The position numbers and the translations under genes are program-made. Positions 51,949-61,645 of a stretch of DNA of 64,000 nt are shown piece after piece. The stretch lies in contig NZ_OLMR01000001.1 of NCBI RefSeq assembly GCF_900291955.1, positions 1-64,000 of the forward strand, in the 5' to 3' direction. Source of the DNA: Pseudoruminococcus massiliensis (GTDB lineage Bacteria > Bacillota > Clostridia > Oscillospirales > Acutalibacteraceae). Positions within the stretch are counted from its first letter, which is position 1; every line of letters begins with the position of its first letter. The notes below the pieces were generated by a model that worked only from the letters and a program-made list of their open reading frames with translations, did no database searches and had not been told where the DNA came from.

Positions 51949-53031
51949 TTAGTCGCCAAAGCTTATGCCTGTGAGTCTTGCGGTTTTGATGATTTCACAA
52001 TCAGCAGGTACAGTCTTTAACTTACCAGCAATATCAGAAAGTGCAACAGGTACAACTCTTCCATTTATAAGTGAAACCATACAGCCATAATGCTCATTTA
52101 TAATACATTCTCCGGCAGCCGCACCAAAACGAGTTGCAATAAGCTTATCATAAGGTACAGGACTTCCACCTCTCTGAAAATGTCCTGGAACAGTAACTCT
52201 GGTTTCTTGACCTGTTGCCTTCTCTATCTGAGCGGCAATCTCATAAGAAATTGATGGATACATAAGATTTGCAAGAGCTTCTTTCTTTTGCTTTTTAGGA
52301 AGTGCGGCTCTTTCTTTTGATATAGCACCCTCAGCAACAGCAAGAATCGAAAAATTCTTTCCAGACTTAGTTCTTTGTTTGATACACTTAATAACCTTAT
52401 TTATATCATATGGAATTTCAGGAATCAAAATGACATCAGCACCACCTGCAATACCTGCGTAAAGTGTAAGCCAACCTGCCTTGTGTCCCATAAGCTCAAC
52501 TATAAACACACGGCTGTGAGAAGTAGCTGTTGTGTGTATGCAGTCAATAACCTGTGTTGCAATATCAACCGCACTCTGAAAACCGAAAGTCATATCAGTT
52601 CCCCAAAGGTCATTATCTATCGTTTTAGGCAGAGAAACAACATTTAATCCTTCTTGAGAAAGCATATTTGCAGATTTTTGAGTACCATTTCCGCCGAGAA
52701 TAACAAGGCAGTCAAGCTTCATCTTCTTATAATTTGCTTTCATTGCAGCAACCTTATCTACATTATTTTCTTCATCAATAACACGCATAAGCTTAAACGG
52801 CTGACGAGAGGTTCCGAGAATAGTTCCTCCACGAGTAAGAATACCAGAAAAATCCTCAGGCTTCATAAGGCGATATTCACCCGTAATCAAGCCTCTATAT
52901 CCATCTATAATACCATAAATCTCTATTTCATCTTTCTTATAGTGATTATAGAGAGTCTTGCAAACTCCACGAATTGCGGCATTAAGACCTTGGCAATCTC
53001 CTCCACTTGTTAAAATACCGATTCTTTTCAT
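51949..53031 (-). CDS. pfkA: 6-phosphofructokinase
   Basis: 360 residues from ATG 53031 (AAAGGGG 9 bases upstream). ILTSGGDCQGLNAAIRG, LGTSRQPF, LGGNGTQKSA, LPKTIDNDLWGTD (catalytic Asp), VELMGHKAGWL and VTVPGHFQRGGSP. Against E. coli numbering, Gly104 is kept, which suggests ATP use; position 103 is Asn (GGNGT) and 124 is Lys (PKTIDND), as in longer or PPi-related clades. The phosphate donor is therefore not certain. Confidence 0.92.
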   Translation of the reverse strand: MKRIGILTSGGDCQGLNAAIRGVCKTLYNHYKKDEIEIYGIIDGYRGLITGEYRLMKPEDFSGILTRGGTILGTSRQPFKLMRVIDEENNVDKVAAMKANYKKMKLDCLVILGGNGTQKSANMLSQEGLNVVSLPKTIDNDLWGTDMTFGFQSAVDIATQVIDCIHTTATSHSRVFIVELMGHKAGWLTLYAGIAGGADVILIPEIPYDINKVIKCIKQRTKSGKNFSILAVAEGAISKERAALPKKQKKEALANLMYPSISYEIAAQIEKATGQETRVTVPGHFQRGGSPVPYDKLIATRFGAAAGECIINEHYGCMVSLINGRVVPVALSDIAGKLKTVPADCEIIKTARLTGISFGD

Positions 53032-53304
53032 AAATAAACGCCCCTTTACCTTTAATAATAGAGTGAATTTTTGTACAATTCTACTATCCATTATAATACA
53101 CCAAAGTGTATATGTATAGCAAGAGTTTTTTATGATATATATGCAAAAATGAGGTAAAAACTTTATAATATAGCAAACTGCCGTTCATAAAGCACATAAT
53201 ATTTTGATACTATAAAATAAGTTAAAATTTCTTTAATTAAAGCTTTTTAATAAATTATTACTTTCAATCCACAAAATCTTTTTTAAGTAAAACTTTAATA
53301 TAAT

Positions 53305-53392
53305 AAAATCTCCTATGAAAAATGTACAACTTTCTAAATAGTTAGCCTTTAATCTAACATTTCAAAGTCGGTACACAATAATAGGAGATTTT
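53305..53392. other. 88-base nested hairpin element downstream of prfB
   Basis: Outer arms AAAATCTCCTAT/ATAGGAGATTTT (12 bp), inner GTAC/GTAC, ACTTT/AAAGT and GTTAG/CTAAC pairs in register, so the whole 88 bases can fold into one long hairpin. Followed by T6 on the plus strand. It may be a large terminator, a structured RNA or a very small MITE. The rest of 53032-53304 is AT-rich with no gene. Confidence 0.5.
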
Positions 53393-53401
53393 TTATTTAT
53401 A

Positions 53402-54523
53402 TTATTGATTATCAAGCTCACCAAGACTTGATGCCTTGAGATATGCGTTAATAAAGCCATCGAGGTCGCCGTCCATAACACCATTGATGTTACCAGTTTC
53501 AAAGTTTGTGCGATGGTCCTTAACCATTGTGTAAGGCATAAAGACATATGAACGAATTTGAGAACCCCATGCTATTTCTTTCTGAACTCCCTTAATATCT
53601 TCAATCTTATCAAGATGTTCACGCTCTTTAATTTCAATAAGCTTAGATTTAAGCATTGTCATACAAACTTCTCTGTTCTGGTGCTGGCTTCTCTCAACCT
53701 GACAAGAAACAACTATGCCTGTTGGAATATGAGTAAGACGAACAGCTGAAGAAGTCTTATTAACCTTCTGACCACCTGCACCACTCGCTCTATAAACATC
53801 CATCTTAATATCTTCAGGACTAATTTCGATGTCGATAGTATCATCTATTTCAGGCATAACCTCAAGTGATGCAAAAGAAGTATGGCGTCTGCCTGAACTA
53901 TCAAAAGGAGAAACTCTGACAAGACGATGAACACCAGCTTCACTCTTGAGATAACCATAAGCATTTTCGCCCTCTATCATAATAACGGCACTCTTTAAGC
54001 CTGCTTCATCACCATCAAGATAGTCAACAGTCTTAACCTTAAAGCTGTGGCGTTCTGCCCAACGGTTATACATTCTATAAAGCATTTCTGCCCAGTCCTG
54101 AGCCTCTGTTCCACCTGCACCTGCGTGGAAAGTAAGAATTGCATTATTCTTATCATATTCACCAGTAAGGAGAGTAGAAAGACGCTGTTCCTCAAGACTG
54201 CTCTTTACTTTTTCATATTCAGCAGTTGCCTCATCAAGCAAGGATAAATCCTCTTCTTCATTAGCAAGCTCTATCAACGCATGGGTATCTTCATAGCTTG
54301 CAACGAGTCTGTCATATTGCTCAACCTTATTTTTAAGAGAACCTGTCTTTTGCAAAATCTTCTGTGAATTTTCCATATCGTCCCAGAAACCTGGTTCAGC
54401 GGCTCTGCGTTCAAGCTGTTCGATTTCTGACTTTATAGCACCCATTCCAAGTGCTTCAGATAAATCCTTAATATCAGGCCAAAGCTCCTCTAAAGCAAGC
54501 CTGAGTTCATCAAACTGTACCAT
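53402..54523 (-). CDS. prfB: peptide chain release factor 2
   Basis: 373 residues in one frame. N-terminal helices (WPDIKDLSEALGMGAI), tripeptide SPF (HRLVRVSPFDSSGRRHTS) for UGA recognition, and ASGAGGQKVNKTSSAVRLTH with the GGQ loop. It ends translation at UAA and UGA. The programmed +1 frameshift with internal UGA, found near codon 26 in most prfB genes, is absent. Single gene. Confidence 0.96.
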   Translation of the reverse strand: MVQFDELRLALEELWPDIKDLSEALGMGAIKSEIEQLERRAAEPGFWDDMENSQKILQKTGSLKNKVEQYDRLVASYEDTHALIELANEEEDLSLLDEATAEYEKVKSSLEEQRLSTLLTGEYDKNNAILTFHAGAGGTEAQDWAEMLYRMYNRWAERHSFKVKTVDYLDGDEAGLKSAVIMIEGENAYGYLKSEAGVHRLVRVSPFDSSGRRHTSFASLEVMPEIDDTIDIEISPEDIKMDVYRASGAGGQKVNKTSSAVRLTHIPTGIVVSCQVERSQHQNREVCMTMLKSKLIEIKEREHLDKIEDIKGVQKEIAWGSQIRSYVFMPYTMVKDHRTNFETGNINGVMDGDLDGFINAYLKASSLGELDNQ

Positions 54524-54689
54524 AAATTATCTCCGTTCTGCTGTTATTTTTCTTACTAATTATAACTTAAATTTTTCTAAATGTAAAGTATATTATAATG
54601 CGGTGCTATTATTAGGTTTAATAGTTTATTTGACACATAAAGCTTCAAGTAGTATCATTCATTATAGATTTTAAATGGAGGTTTAAAAT

Positions 54690-55229
54690 ATGCTTATACT
54701 TCAAAACGGACGACCTGATGACGAAACAAACCGCTTGCCAAAAGAAATTCGTACATATGATTTTCTTGATAAGCTCAATATTGAATATCAAAGAATAGAC
54801 CACGAACCAGCAATGACTATGGAAGTCTGTGCTGAAATAGATAAAGCCCTTAAAGCTATGATTTGCAAGAATTTATTCCTCTGCAATCGTCAGGAAACAA
54901 ATTTTTATTTGCTTATGATTCCTGCGGATAAAAAATTCAAAACTAAGGATTTATCCGCACAGCTTAGCGTATCAAGACTTTCTTTTGGCAAAGAGGAATA
55001 TATGGAAAAATTTCTTGATATTACACCAGGCTCTGTCAGTGTTATGGGACTTATGAACGATACCGAAAATAATGTTCGTCTTATAATTGATGAAGATGTT
55101 TTTAAGGACGAATATTTCGGCTGTCACCCTTGTATAAATACTTCCAGTATACGCTTGCGTATGAGTGAACTTACAGACACTATACTCCCTGCTATGAATC
55201 ATATACCAACAATAGTGCACTTACCATAA
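54690..55229 (+). CDS. prolyl-tRNA deacylase (ProX/YbaK family)
   Basis: 179 residues. YDFLDKLNIEYQRIDHEPAM, KAMICKNLFLCNRQ, FYLLMIPADKKFKTKDLSAQ, TPGSVSVMGLMND and an end with GCHPCINTSSIRL fit the ProX-type editing domain that removes Ala or Cys from tRNA-Pro. AATGGAGG upstream of the ATG. Single gene. Confidence 0.88.
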   Translation: MLILQNGRPDDETNRLPKEIRTYDFLDKLNIEYQRIDHEPAMTMEVCAEIDKALKAMICKNLFLCNRQETNFYLLMIPADKKFKTKDLSAQLSVSRLSFGKEEYMEKFLDITPGSVSVMGLMNDTENNVRLIIDEDVFKDEYFGCHPCINTSSIRLRMSELTDTILPAMNHIPTIVHLP

Positions 55230-55241
55230 ATAAATTCGAAT

Positions 55242-55282
55242 AAAAAATACACAGCTCAATTATATCAAGCTGTGTATTTTTT
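55242..55282. terminator. two-way terminator between proX and ispF
   Basis: AAAAATACACAGCT-N11-AGCTGTGTATTTTT, 14-bp perfect stem between convergent genes. Confidence 0.88.
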
Positions 55283-55288
55283 ATACTT

Positions 55289-55768
55289 TTATATTGTCAT
55301 CAATAAAACAACTGCGTGTGCAGCTATTCCCTCTTCTCTGCCTGTAAATCCAAGCCTTTCTTCGGTTGTAGCTTTTACACTTAATTCATCAATATCAAGC
55401 TTCATAGCTTTTGCAAGCTTACTTCTCATTTCGTCTATGTAAGGTCTAAGCTTTGGTGCCTGTGCAAGAATAGTAGAATCTACATTTGAAATTTCGTAGC
55501 CTTTATTTCGTATAAGTTCACAAACCTTTTCAAGTAAAACTAAGCTATCTATATCTTTATATCTATCATCGTTATCTGGAAAATGCTTTCCTATATCTCC
55601 GAGAGCAGCTGCACCAAGCAGTGCATCACATATTGCATGAGCAAGAACATCAGCATCAGAATGACCTAAAAGTCCTTTATAGTGTGAAATTTCAACTCCG
55701 CCGATAATAAGCTTTCTATCCTCAACGAGCTTATGTACATCATAACCATGACCTACTCTGAATTTCAT
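55289..55768 (-). CDS. ispF: 2-C-methyl-D-erythritol 2,4-cyclodiphosphate synthase
   Basis: 159 residues. Zinc ligands in GHGYDVHKL (Asp, His) and His near [26 protein letters not shown], and [20 protein letters not shown]. It catalyses step 5 of the MEP isoprenoid route. It follows the SGNH hydrolase gene by 19 bases; other MEP genes are not here. Confidence 0.97.
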   Translation of the reverse strand: MKFRVGHGYDVHKLVEDRKLIIGGVEISHYKGLLGHSDADVLAHAICDALLGAAALGDIGKHFPDNDDRYKDIDSLVLLEKVCELIRNKGYEISNVDSTILAQAPKLRPYIDEMRSKLAKAMKLDIDELSVKATTEERLGFTGREEGIAAHAVVLLMTI

Positions 55769-55787
55769 AAAATATACCTTTCATTAA

Positions 55788-56486
55788 TCACATAGCTGCA
55801 GCATAATTTTTAAAGGTACTGCACATAATAGACTGACCTTTTTCATTAAGATGTATGCCATCAACACATAAATAACTCTTATAATCACGGATTTTCAAAA
55901 AAGGCTCTCTTATATCTATAAGCGGAAGATTATATTCATAAGCAAGCTTTTCTATTGCGTGTGAATAGCTTTCTTGCTGACGATATATTATAGTTTTATC
56001 TTTAAGCCAGTATAAGACCTTATCACCGTCTACTCCGTCCATACGGCTTATCCAATCAAAATACATCTCAGAGCTTATAGGAGGAAGATTAGACAGAATC
56101 GGCTTTATATTATGCTTAGTAAGTTCATCAACCATATTCTTCATAGAATCCACAAATTCAGGAAGTGGCGTATTAGGCTGGTGTTCTATCTCAGGATTTG
56201 CAGAAACTTTCGCCCAGTTAAAATCGCAGTCATTTCCACCAAATTCCAAAAGAACTGCATCTGCTGAAAATCCCTTTTGCAGGGATTTTTCAAGATTAGC
56301 CTCTGCCTTTGGAGCAGTACAGCCAAAGCGTGAATTATTTTTAATATCTACTGTACTAAAAATTCTTGAGAAAAGATTTACTGCACATTTTTTAGTTGCA
56401 CGATATTTTCCAGTAACCTCATCAAAGATAACTCCCTTAAGTAATGAATCGCCCCAAATACCTATTTTTTGCACTACATTTTTCAT
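55788..56486 (-). CDS. SGNH/GDSL-family hydrolase
   Basis: 232 residues, no signal peptide. Block I IGIWGDSLLKG (Ser14), block II in NSRFGCTAPKA (Gly), block III LEFGGNDCDFNW (Asn), block V DGIHLNEKGQ (Asp, His). Serine esterase or lipase; substrate unknown. Co-transcribed with ispF. Confidence 0.88.
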   Translation of the reverse strand: MKNVVQKIGIWGDSLLKGVIFDEVTGKYRATKKCAVNLFSRIFSTVDIKNNSRFGCTAPKAEANLEKSLQKGFSADAVLLEFGGNDCDFNWAKVSANPEIEHQPNTPLPEFVDSMKNMVDELTKHNIKPILSNLPPISSEMYFDWISRMDGVDGDKVLYWLKDKTIIYRQQESYSHAIEKLAYEYNLPLIDIREPFLKIRDYKSYLCVDGIHLNEKGQSIMCSTFKNYAAAM

Positions 56487-56680
56487 AAACTCACCCTCAC
56501 TTCATAAACTCAGAAAATACTTGAGAGTTTTTAACCTATAAAATGCTTATGCTTAATTATACTACCTAAAAATTCCAAAATAATTACTTAAAAGAAAAAT
56601 AATTTGATAAATAACAATATAATATTTTTAGTTTATAAATCCGCAATATTTTTTCTATAAATAATAACACAATAATACAC

Positions 56681-58171
56681 TTACCAAGGATATGTTTCTC
56701 CGCCCTTTATGTCCAATTCCTTGTAGTAAAGAAGTTCTTCAACAGTTACAAGCTGATAACCTTCCGCTACTAACTTAGGTACTATTTCTTTTATAGCCTC
56801 TGCTGTTGAGCTATGTATATCGTGCATAAGAACAATATTTCCATCGGAAACCCGGCTTATAACAGCTTTTGCTGTTTTGTTTTTATCTAAGTTTTCCCAG
56901 TCTTCTGTATCCACATTCCAGAAAATCAATGGTGTTTTATTAAGAATCTGCTGAACCCTTTCGCTATATGCACCATATGGAGGTCTTAATGCTGTTGTTG
57001 GACTTCCTGTTACATTTTTAACTATCTTATCAACATAATCAGCTTCTTCTTTTATTTCATCATCTGTAAGCTCTGTAAGATTAGAATGGTCTTTAGTATG
57101 ATTGCCAATTTGACAACCAGCATCTGAAATCTTTTTAAGAACATCAGTATTTGCTTCCGCATTATAACCTACAACGAAAAATGTTGCTCTTGCATTATAC
57201 TGTTTCAAAACATCAAGAATAATTTCTGTATTTTCAGAATGAGGACCATCATCAAAAGTTAAGGCAACCATAGGCTTATTAGGGTCTAAATTATCACGAA
57301 TAGTAGATGCCTTTTTGATAGTATTTTTCGCATTTTCAAGAGAAATTTCTAAATATTCATCAAGTTCAGAAAGAGCTATCGGAATTTCATATATCGTACT
57401 TCCAGAACCAAATAACTCTTTCTGGTTCATATAAATAGTACACTTATTATCATTTATAGAATATTCTCCAAAATGAATTTTATCAGCACTTGTAGCAGAT
57501 AAAAATGTTTCATCTGATGTTTTTTTCTTTGTATCAATATTATTATTAAAATAAGTCCTTACATATTCAGAAGCAAAGTTATAAAAGCTATTTTTAAAAA
57601 CTTGTTCATCGTCAAGAAGCTTATCGGTTTCAAGCTCAAACATCATTGTAGAAACATAAGCGGAAATCAGTTTTTTATTATTATCATATTCCTTAGCTTT
57701 AAATACAATCGAAAGATATTTGTCATCTGCTGTTTCTGTAATATAATCAACAGCAGTAAATCTTGCCGAAGATGCCTCTGAACACTTTGAAAAATATGAT
57801 ACTCTATCGTTTATCTCTTTATCAATATTATCAATTTTTGTATAAGGATAATTTATAAGATAATCTTCTGTTTCCACATATAATGCTTCATATTTTTCGC
57901 CACTATATAACATATGTTCAATTTTAGATTTATCTAAAAATGTAGATTTTATATTTGAATCATAAGTATCTCCATTAAAAATTGACATTCCATCCATTAT
58001 AAAAAATGCTGCCACACAGGCGGCAAGAACAAATAATATAGAAATTAAAGTAATAATCCATATATGATTTTTCTTTTTTCTGCCTCTGCCATTTTCTATA
58101 TATGTATTTCTTAACCCCGAATAAGAATACTGTCTGTTAACGCTATAATTATAACGATTCTTATGCCTCAT
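56681..58171 (-). CDS. membrane-anchored polysaccharide deacetylase (NodB domain)
   Basis: 496 residues. Basic, aromatic N-terminus, one membrane helix (about 35-60), an extracellular middle domain (about 80-290, DUF3298/YbcL-like in feel) and a NodB domain from about 300: VALTFDDGPHSENTEIILDV, GNHTKDHSNLTEL, TTALRPPYGAYSERV, FWNVDTEDW and IVLMHDIHSST. The metal residues Asp-His-His are in place. It removes acetyl groups from wall glycans such as N-acetylglucosamine in peptidoglycan. Confidence 0.93.
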   Translation of the reverse strand: MRHKNRYNYSVNRQYSYSGLRNTYIENGRGRKKKNHIWIITLISILFVLAACVAAFFIMDGMSIFNGDTYDSNIKSTFLDKSKIEHMLYSGEKYEALYVETEDYLINYPYTKIDNIDKEINDRVSYFSKCSEASSARFTAVDYITETADDKYLSIVFKAKEYDNNKKLISAYVSTMMFELETDKLLDDEQVFKNSFYNFASEYVRTYFNNNIDTKKKTSDETFLSATSADKIHFGEYSINDNKCTIYMNQKELFGSGSTIYEIPIALSELDEYLEISLENAKNTIKKASTIRDNLDPNKPMVALTFDDGPHSENTEIILDVLKQYNARATFFVVGYNAEANTDVLKKISDAGCQIGNHTKDHSNLTELTDDEIKEEADYVDKIVKNVTGSPTTALRPPYGAYSERVQQILNKTPLIFWNVDTEDWENLDKNKTAKAVISRVSDGNIVLMHDIHSSTAEAIKEIVPKLVAEGYQLVTVEELLYYKELDIKGGETYPW

Positions 58172-58448
58172 AATATAAACAACCTCCTTTTAGTCGTCTT
58201 ATAAGATTTATTCTATCAAATTAAGTATATTTGTCAACACAGCTTCAAAAACTTTGCAAAATTTTAAAGAAATATGTATAAATTTCTTTAGAAAAATTTA
58301 TTTCAAGGACTTTTCTATTGTCCATTTTTTACAGACTTATGCAATATAAATTAGTCACGATAGACATCTGCTGTTCAGCTATACATTTCCCACTATCTGG
58401 TCATATTTGGAGCTTGCACCAATTAGAGTGTACCCATAGTGTTGCAAA
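58172..58448. other. AT-rich gap without a gene
   Basis: Upstream region of the deacetylase gene (minus) and tail end of the YbjN unit. I see no coding or structured feature beyond promoter-like AT boxes. Confidence 0.4.
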
Positions 58449-58454
58449 CAAAAA

Positions 58455-58477
58455 AGTGGTGGATAAAATCCGCCACT
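58455..58477 (-). terminator. terminator of the YbjN-YbjN-AAA unit
   Basis: Minus strand AGTGGCGGAT-TTT-ATCCACCACT then TTTTTGTTTG; 70 bases after the last gene. Confidence 0.82.
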
Positions 58478-58548
58478 CAAGAGTAAGAGATGTTAAGAAT
58501 TTCGCACTTCAAACACATCAAATGCTCAACCTGAACATTGAAATTTTG

Positions 58549-58977
58549 TTAGCTACAAAGCCTATCCGTATATTTCTTGACTACTCCACAAGTATACGAA
58601 ATCATATTCTCTATTTGCTTATCACTTATCAAACTTCCATTAAATGAAGTTGCCATTCTGAACTCTATCGAACCACTATATAAATCATAATCAAAACTGC
58701 CCATATCTAATTCACAAGAGCACTTGCAAATATTCACACAAGCTTCAAATCTGTTATTCTCGTCAATTTGAACATCAAGTGGCGAATAGAGTCTTATAAG
58801 CTGTCTTTCAGCATCAATAGTTATAGTAAATGGTATAAAGCTTGCCTCTCTTTTAACATCAAAATTTACGGTCATTATTTCTTCATCATCATCGAAATCA
58901 TATTTATTTTTTCGAACAATATTCAAAAGCGACCCATAAACTCTATTAGCAGAAATCATTTCATTTTTATCAGCCAT
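58549..58977 (-). CDS. YbjN-domain protein 2
   Basis: 142 residues. NFDVKREASFIPFTITIDAE, ICKCSCELDMGSFDYDLYSG and IEFRMATSFNGSLISDKQIE fit the YbjN fold (PF10722 type), which is like that of type III secretion chaperones. It follows the first YbjN gene by 11 bases and looks like its diverged paralogue: both have F-D-[FY]-D-[IL]-x-[SN]-G-x-I-x-F-R-M-[AT]. Last gene of the unit. Confidence 0.72.
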   Translation of the reverse strand: MADKNEMISANRVYGSLLNIVRKNKYDFDDDEEIMTVNFDVKREASFIPFTITIDAERQLIRLYSPLDVQIDENNRFEACVNICKCSCELDMGSFDYDLYSGSIEFRMATSFNGSLISDKQIENMISYTCGVVKKYTDRLCS

Positions 58978-58988
58978 AAACTACACCT

Positions 58989-59462
58989 CTAAATACCATT
59001 TCTGTCAACAAATTCGTCCAAGCTTATTGAGCCTTCAGCAAGCAATTTAAATTGTTCGCTATATTCATCTAACATACTCAATAAACAGTTTATCATATAC
59101 TCATAAGCTTCTTTTCCAATAAGGCTATCGCAAAAACAATTTGTCATTCGGAAAAATATCTTTCCATTATCAATATCAAAATCAAAACAACCATTTGCAG
59201 TAAAATTATTGATAAAGCAAACTGCTGCCGCTAAATCCTCTGTTCTACTCCTTTTAACTATACAAGGAAGTTCAGATATAAGCATTACAGACATATTCTC
59301 TACATTTACTTTAAATATAAAATCTATATGTAAGCCAAATTTATGAGTCATACAGCTTATGCTAAGATTTTCTTCATCATTCGAATGTTCTATTCTCTCC
59401 TCATCAAGAGCTTTAATAATATTTTTCAAAACAAAATCAATCTGTTTTTTCTTGTCAGACAT
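58989..59462 (-). CDS. YbjN-domain protein 1
   Basis: 157 residues from ATG 59462 (GAGGTAAA upstream), preferred over the start six codons earlier. HIDFIFKVNVENMSVMLISE, AAAVCFINNFTANGCFDFDI and GKIFFRMTNCFCDSLI mirror the downstream paralogue. It is placed 27 bases after the AAA gene. Likely partner or substrate adaptor of that ATPase (inference). Confidence 0.72.
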   Translation of the reverse strand: MSDKKKQIDFVLKNIIKALDEERIEHSNDEENLSISCMTHKFGLHIDFIFKVNVENMSVMLISELPCIVKRSRTEDLAAAVCFINNFTANGCFDFDIDNGKIFFRMTNCFCDSLIGKEAYEYMINCLLSMLDEYSEQFKLLAEGSISLDEFVDRNGI

Positions 59463-59489
59463 TATAAATTTACCTCGCATTAACTACAA

Positions 59490-61490
59490 TTAAAATCCGA
59501 TTGTTATTCTTGATTTTTTAGCAACTAAAGCCTGAAAAGCTCTTTCTGTTGAAGCAAGCTTAAAATCATCTACTGTAAGAGTAAGCTTATTTATTCCACT
59601 CAGCTGCATTCTCATACTTGCTTTTGCACAGGTTCTCTCAAAAAGATTGCGAACAAATCTTGCATTGCTGAAATCCTTAGCTGAAAGAGTTTCATCACTG
59701 ATAGAATTAAAATACTCAGTAACAGCACTTTGGAAATCTTCATCATACTCAAATGAATTGCCAAGCATTTTAAAATAAATTTGGCAAAGCTGTTCTCTAG
59801 TATAATTAGGAAATTCTATAACATAAGGCATACGGCTTGCAAGGCCATTATTACCCTTCATAAGCTCATTCATTTCATCTGTATAGCCCGCCATAATAAC
59901 AACAAAATCATCTCTATGATTTTCCATTTCGGAAATCAGCGTATCGAGTGCTTCTTGTCCGAAATCATTTGTATTATTTTCGTTTCTATAAAGCGAATAA
60001 GCCTCGTCTATAAACAGCACAGAGCCATAGGCATCTCGACACATTTCAGCAGTCTTTGGAGCAGTTTCGCCAACATATCTTCCGCAGAAATCTCTGCCCG
60101 AATATTCAAAGAAATTGCCGTTTCTCAGAACACCGTTTTCCTTTAAAATCTTTCCGATTATTCTTGCAACAGTAGTTTTGCCCGTTCCAGGACTACCTAC
60201 AAATCTCATATGTATGCAAGGATAGCTTATATTTGGAATCCTTCGTGAGAATTTAATATGTGCTATAATTTCCTCTACACTATGCTTAATTTGCTCCATA
60301 CCAATCATATCATCAAGCAAATCCATACCGTTAACGCTATTATTGCTATATGACTGCGAAAGTGAAAGAATATCTTCTTTTCTTATACTTGAATTATCTC
60401 TATCATTCTGTGCATCGCTAAGCTGTTTGCGATATATCATTTCACGAACGATTTTATTGACAGTATTTATACCATAAAACCTGCCATCGCTTTTTTCTTC
60501 CATAACTCTTGCATGAAAAACATCCCATACATCGTTATTTGCAGTAAAGCCCATTTTTGTAAGAAATCTTTCCGCACATTCTGTAAGCTCTTCCATTCCC
60601 AAAGGAGGAAATGAAACTTCTCTCACGAAAAGAATATCCTGCAAAGCTGTATTTATATCATTAAGAACATCTTTTTCAACAAATGGTATTCTAAAAATAA
60701 TAACATTATCATTAGTATAGTCCTCAAGATAAAGCAAGAAATCACGAAATTGCTTTTCAGTAATTTTTGTCATCCATTCGCTTATATCTATTGAAATAAG
60801 CATACCCTTGTTATTTGTATGTGACTGAAAACAATTCATAACTCCTGCAAACGGGTCTACTCTATCATTTCCTTGTGGTGGAAGCTTTACTTCAACAACC
60901 TTTTGCCTATTTCTGAATTTAAATAACTTTAATTCCTCTAAAAGCTCTGCAAAAAGACTCAGATATGTTGTAAATCCACAGCCATCATTTATAGAAAAAA
61001 GATAGTTTTGAAATGCAAAAGCCTCAAAGGTATTATGTCTGATAATACCTGGAGCAATAGTAACGATTTCTCTGATAAGTACCTTAAAATCGTCCGCACC
61101 TATCAAATCCTCTATTTTATCGAGAGCCATAGGTCTTATTACATTTTTGCTTTCAACAATAATAGGTTTCTTTTTTTCAATTATGCTTTCTTCTTTTTCA
61201 ATACTATCTTCAAAAAAATCACCTATACTAAGATTTATTATTTCGTCATTTTCTATATCAAAATTTTCTGATAAAATTTTCTCAACAGCATATGCTATAT
61301 CTTCTTTTGAAATATTTGGAACTTTAACAGCAACTTCGCAATCAGTAAAAGAAGTATAAAGTACTTCAGTTTCTCCATTGAATCTATCATTTATCAAATC
61401 AATAAAAGTGTTTATCGGAAGCTTTTTAGATAGTCTATGTCTTAAAATCCACTCTCCGTCAAACTCTATACTTATTTTTTTAAAGTGCAT
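59490..61490 (-). CDS. AAA+ ATPase, CbbX/EccA-like, with extra N-terminal region
   Basis: 666 residues. The C-terminal half (about 400-660) is a CbbX-type AAA+ domain: Walker A GSPGTGKTTVARIIG near 431, RDFCGRYVGETAPKT pore/Walker-type region, Walker B GSVLFIDEAYSLYR near 490, and sensor VVIMAGYTDEM. Residues 170-350 look like a second AAA-like module with a Walker-B-like GMLISIDISEW but no P-loop. The first 110 residues form a separate domain. First gene of a unit with two YbjN genes. Related ATPases remodel Rubisco or serve type VII secretion; neither is present here. Confidence 0.85.
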   Translation of the reverse strand: MHFKKISIEFDGEWILRHRLSKKLPINTFIDLINDRFNGETEVLYTSFTDCEVAVKVPNISKEDIAYAVEKILSENFDIENDEIINLSIGDFFEDSIEKEESIIEKKKPIIVESKNVIRPMALDKIEDLIGADDFKVLIREIVTIAPGIIRHNTFEAFAFQNYLFSINDGCGFTTYLSLFAELLEELKLFKFRNRQKVVEVKLPPQGNDRVDPFAGVMNCFQSHTNNKGMLISIDISEWMTKITEKQFRDFLLYLEDYTNDNVIIFRIPFVEKDVLNDINTALQDILFVREVSFPPLGMEELTECAERFLTKMGFTANNDVWDVFHARVMEEKSDGRFYGINTVNKIVREMIYRKQLSDAQNDRDNSSIRKEDILSLSQSYSNNSVNGMDLLDDMIGMEQIKHSVEEIIAHIKFSRRIPNISYPCIHMRFVGSPGTGKTTVARIIGKILKENGVLRNGNFFEYSGRDFCGRYVGETAPKTAEMCRDAYGSVLFIDEAYSLYRNENNTNDFGQEALDTLISEMENHRDDFVVIMAGYTDEMNELMKGNNGLASRMPYVIEFPNYTREQLCQIYFKMLGNSFEYDEDFQSAVTEYFNSISDETLSAKDFSNARFVRNLFERTCAKASMRMQLSGINKLTLTVDDFKLASTERAFQALVAKKSRITIGF

Positions 61491-61645
61491 TTATAAATCC
61501 TCCGCAAAATATTTTAACATCATATACTAAAATAAGATGATACTCCGCTATTCAGTTTATCAATTATAATTTTATCATTATACAAAAAAACAGTCAATAG
61601 CTAACAAACTTTCCTCAAAATACTGATTTTCATAACAAAAGAAAT

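Noticed and set aside
58318-58647. 109-codon plus-strand frame
   Set aside because: It crosses the terminator hairpin and the end of the YbjN gene, and has no ribosome site or protein features.
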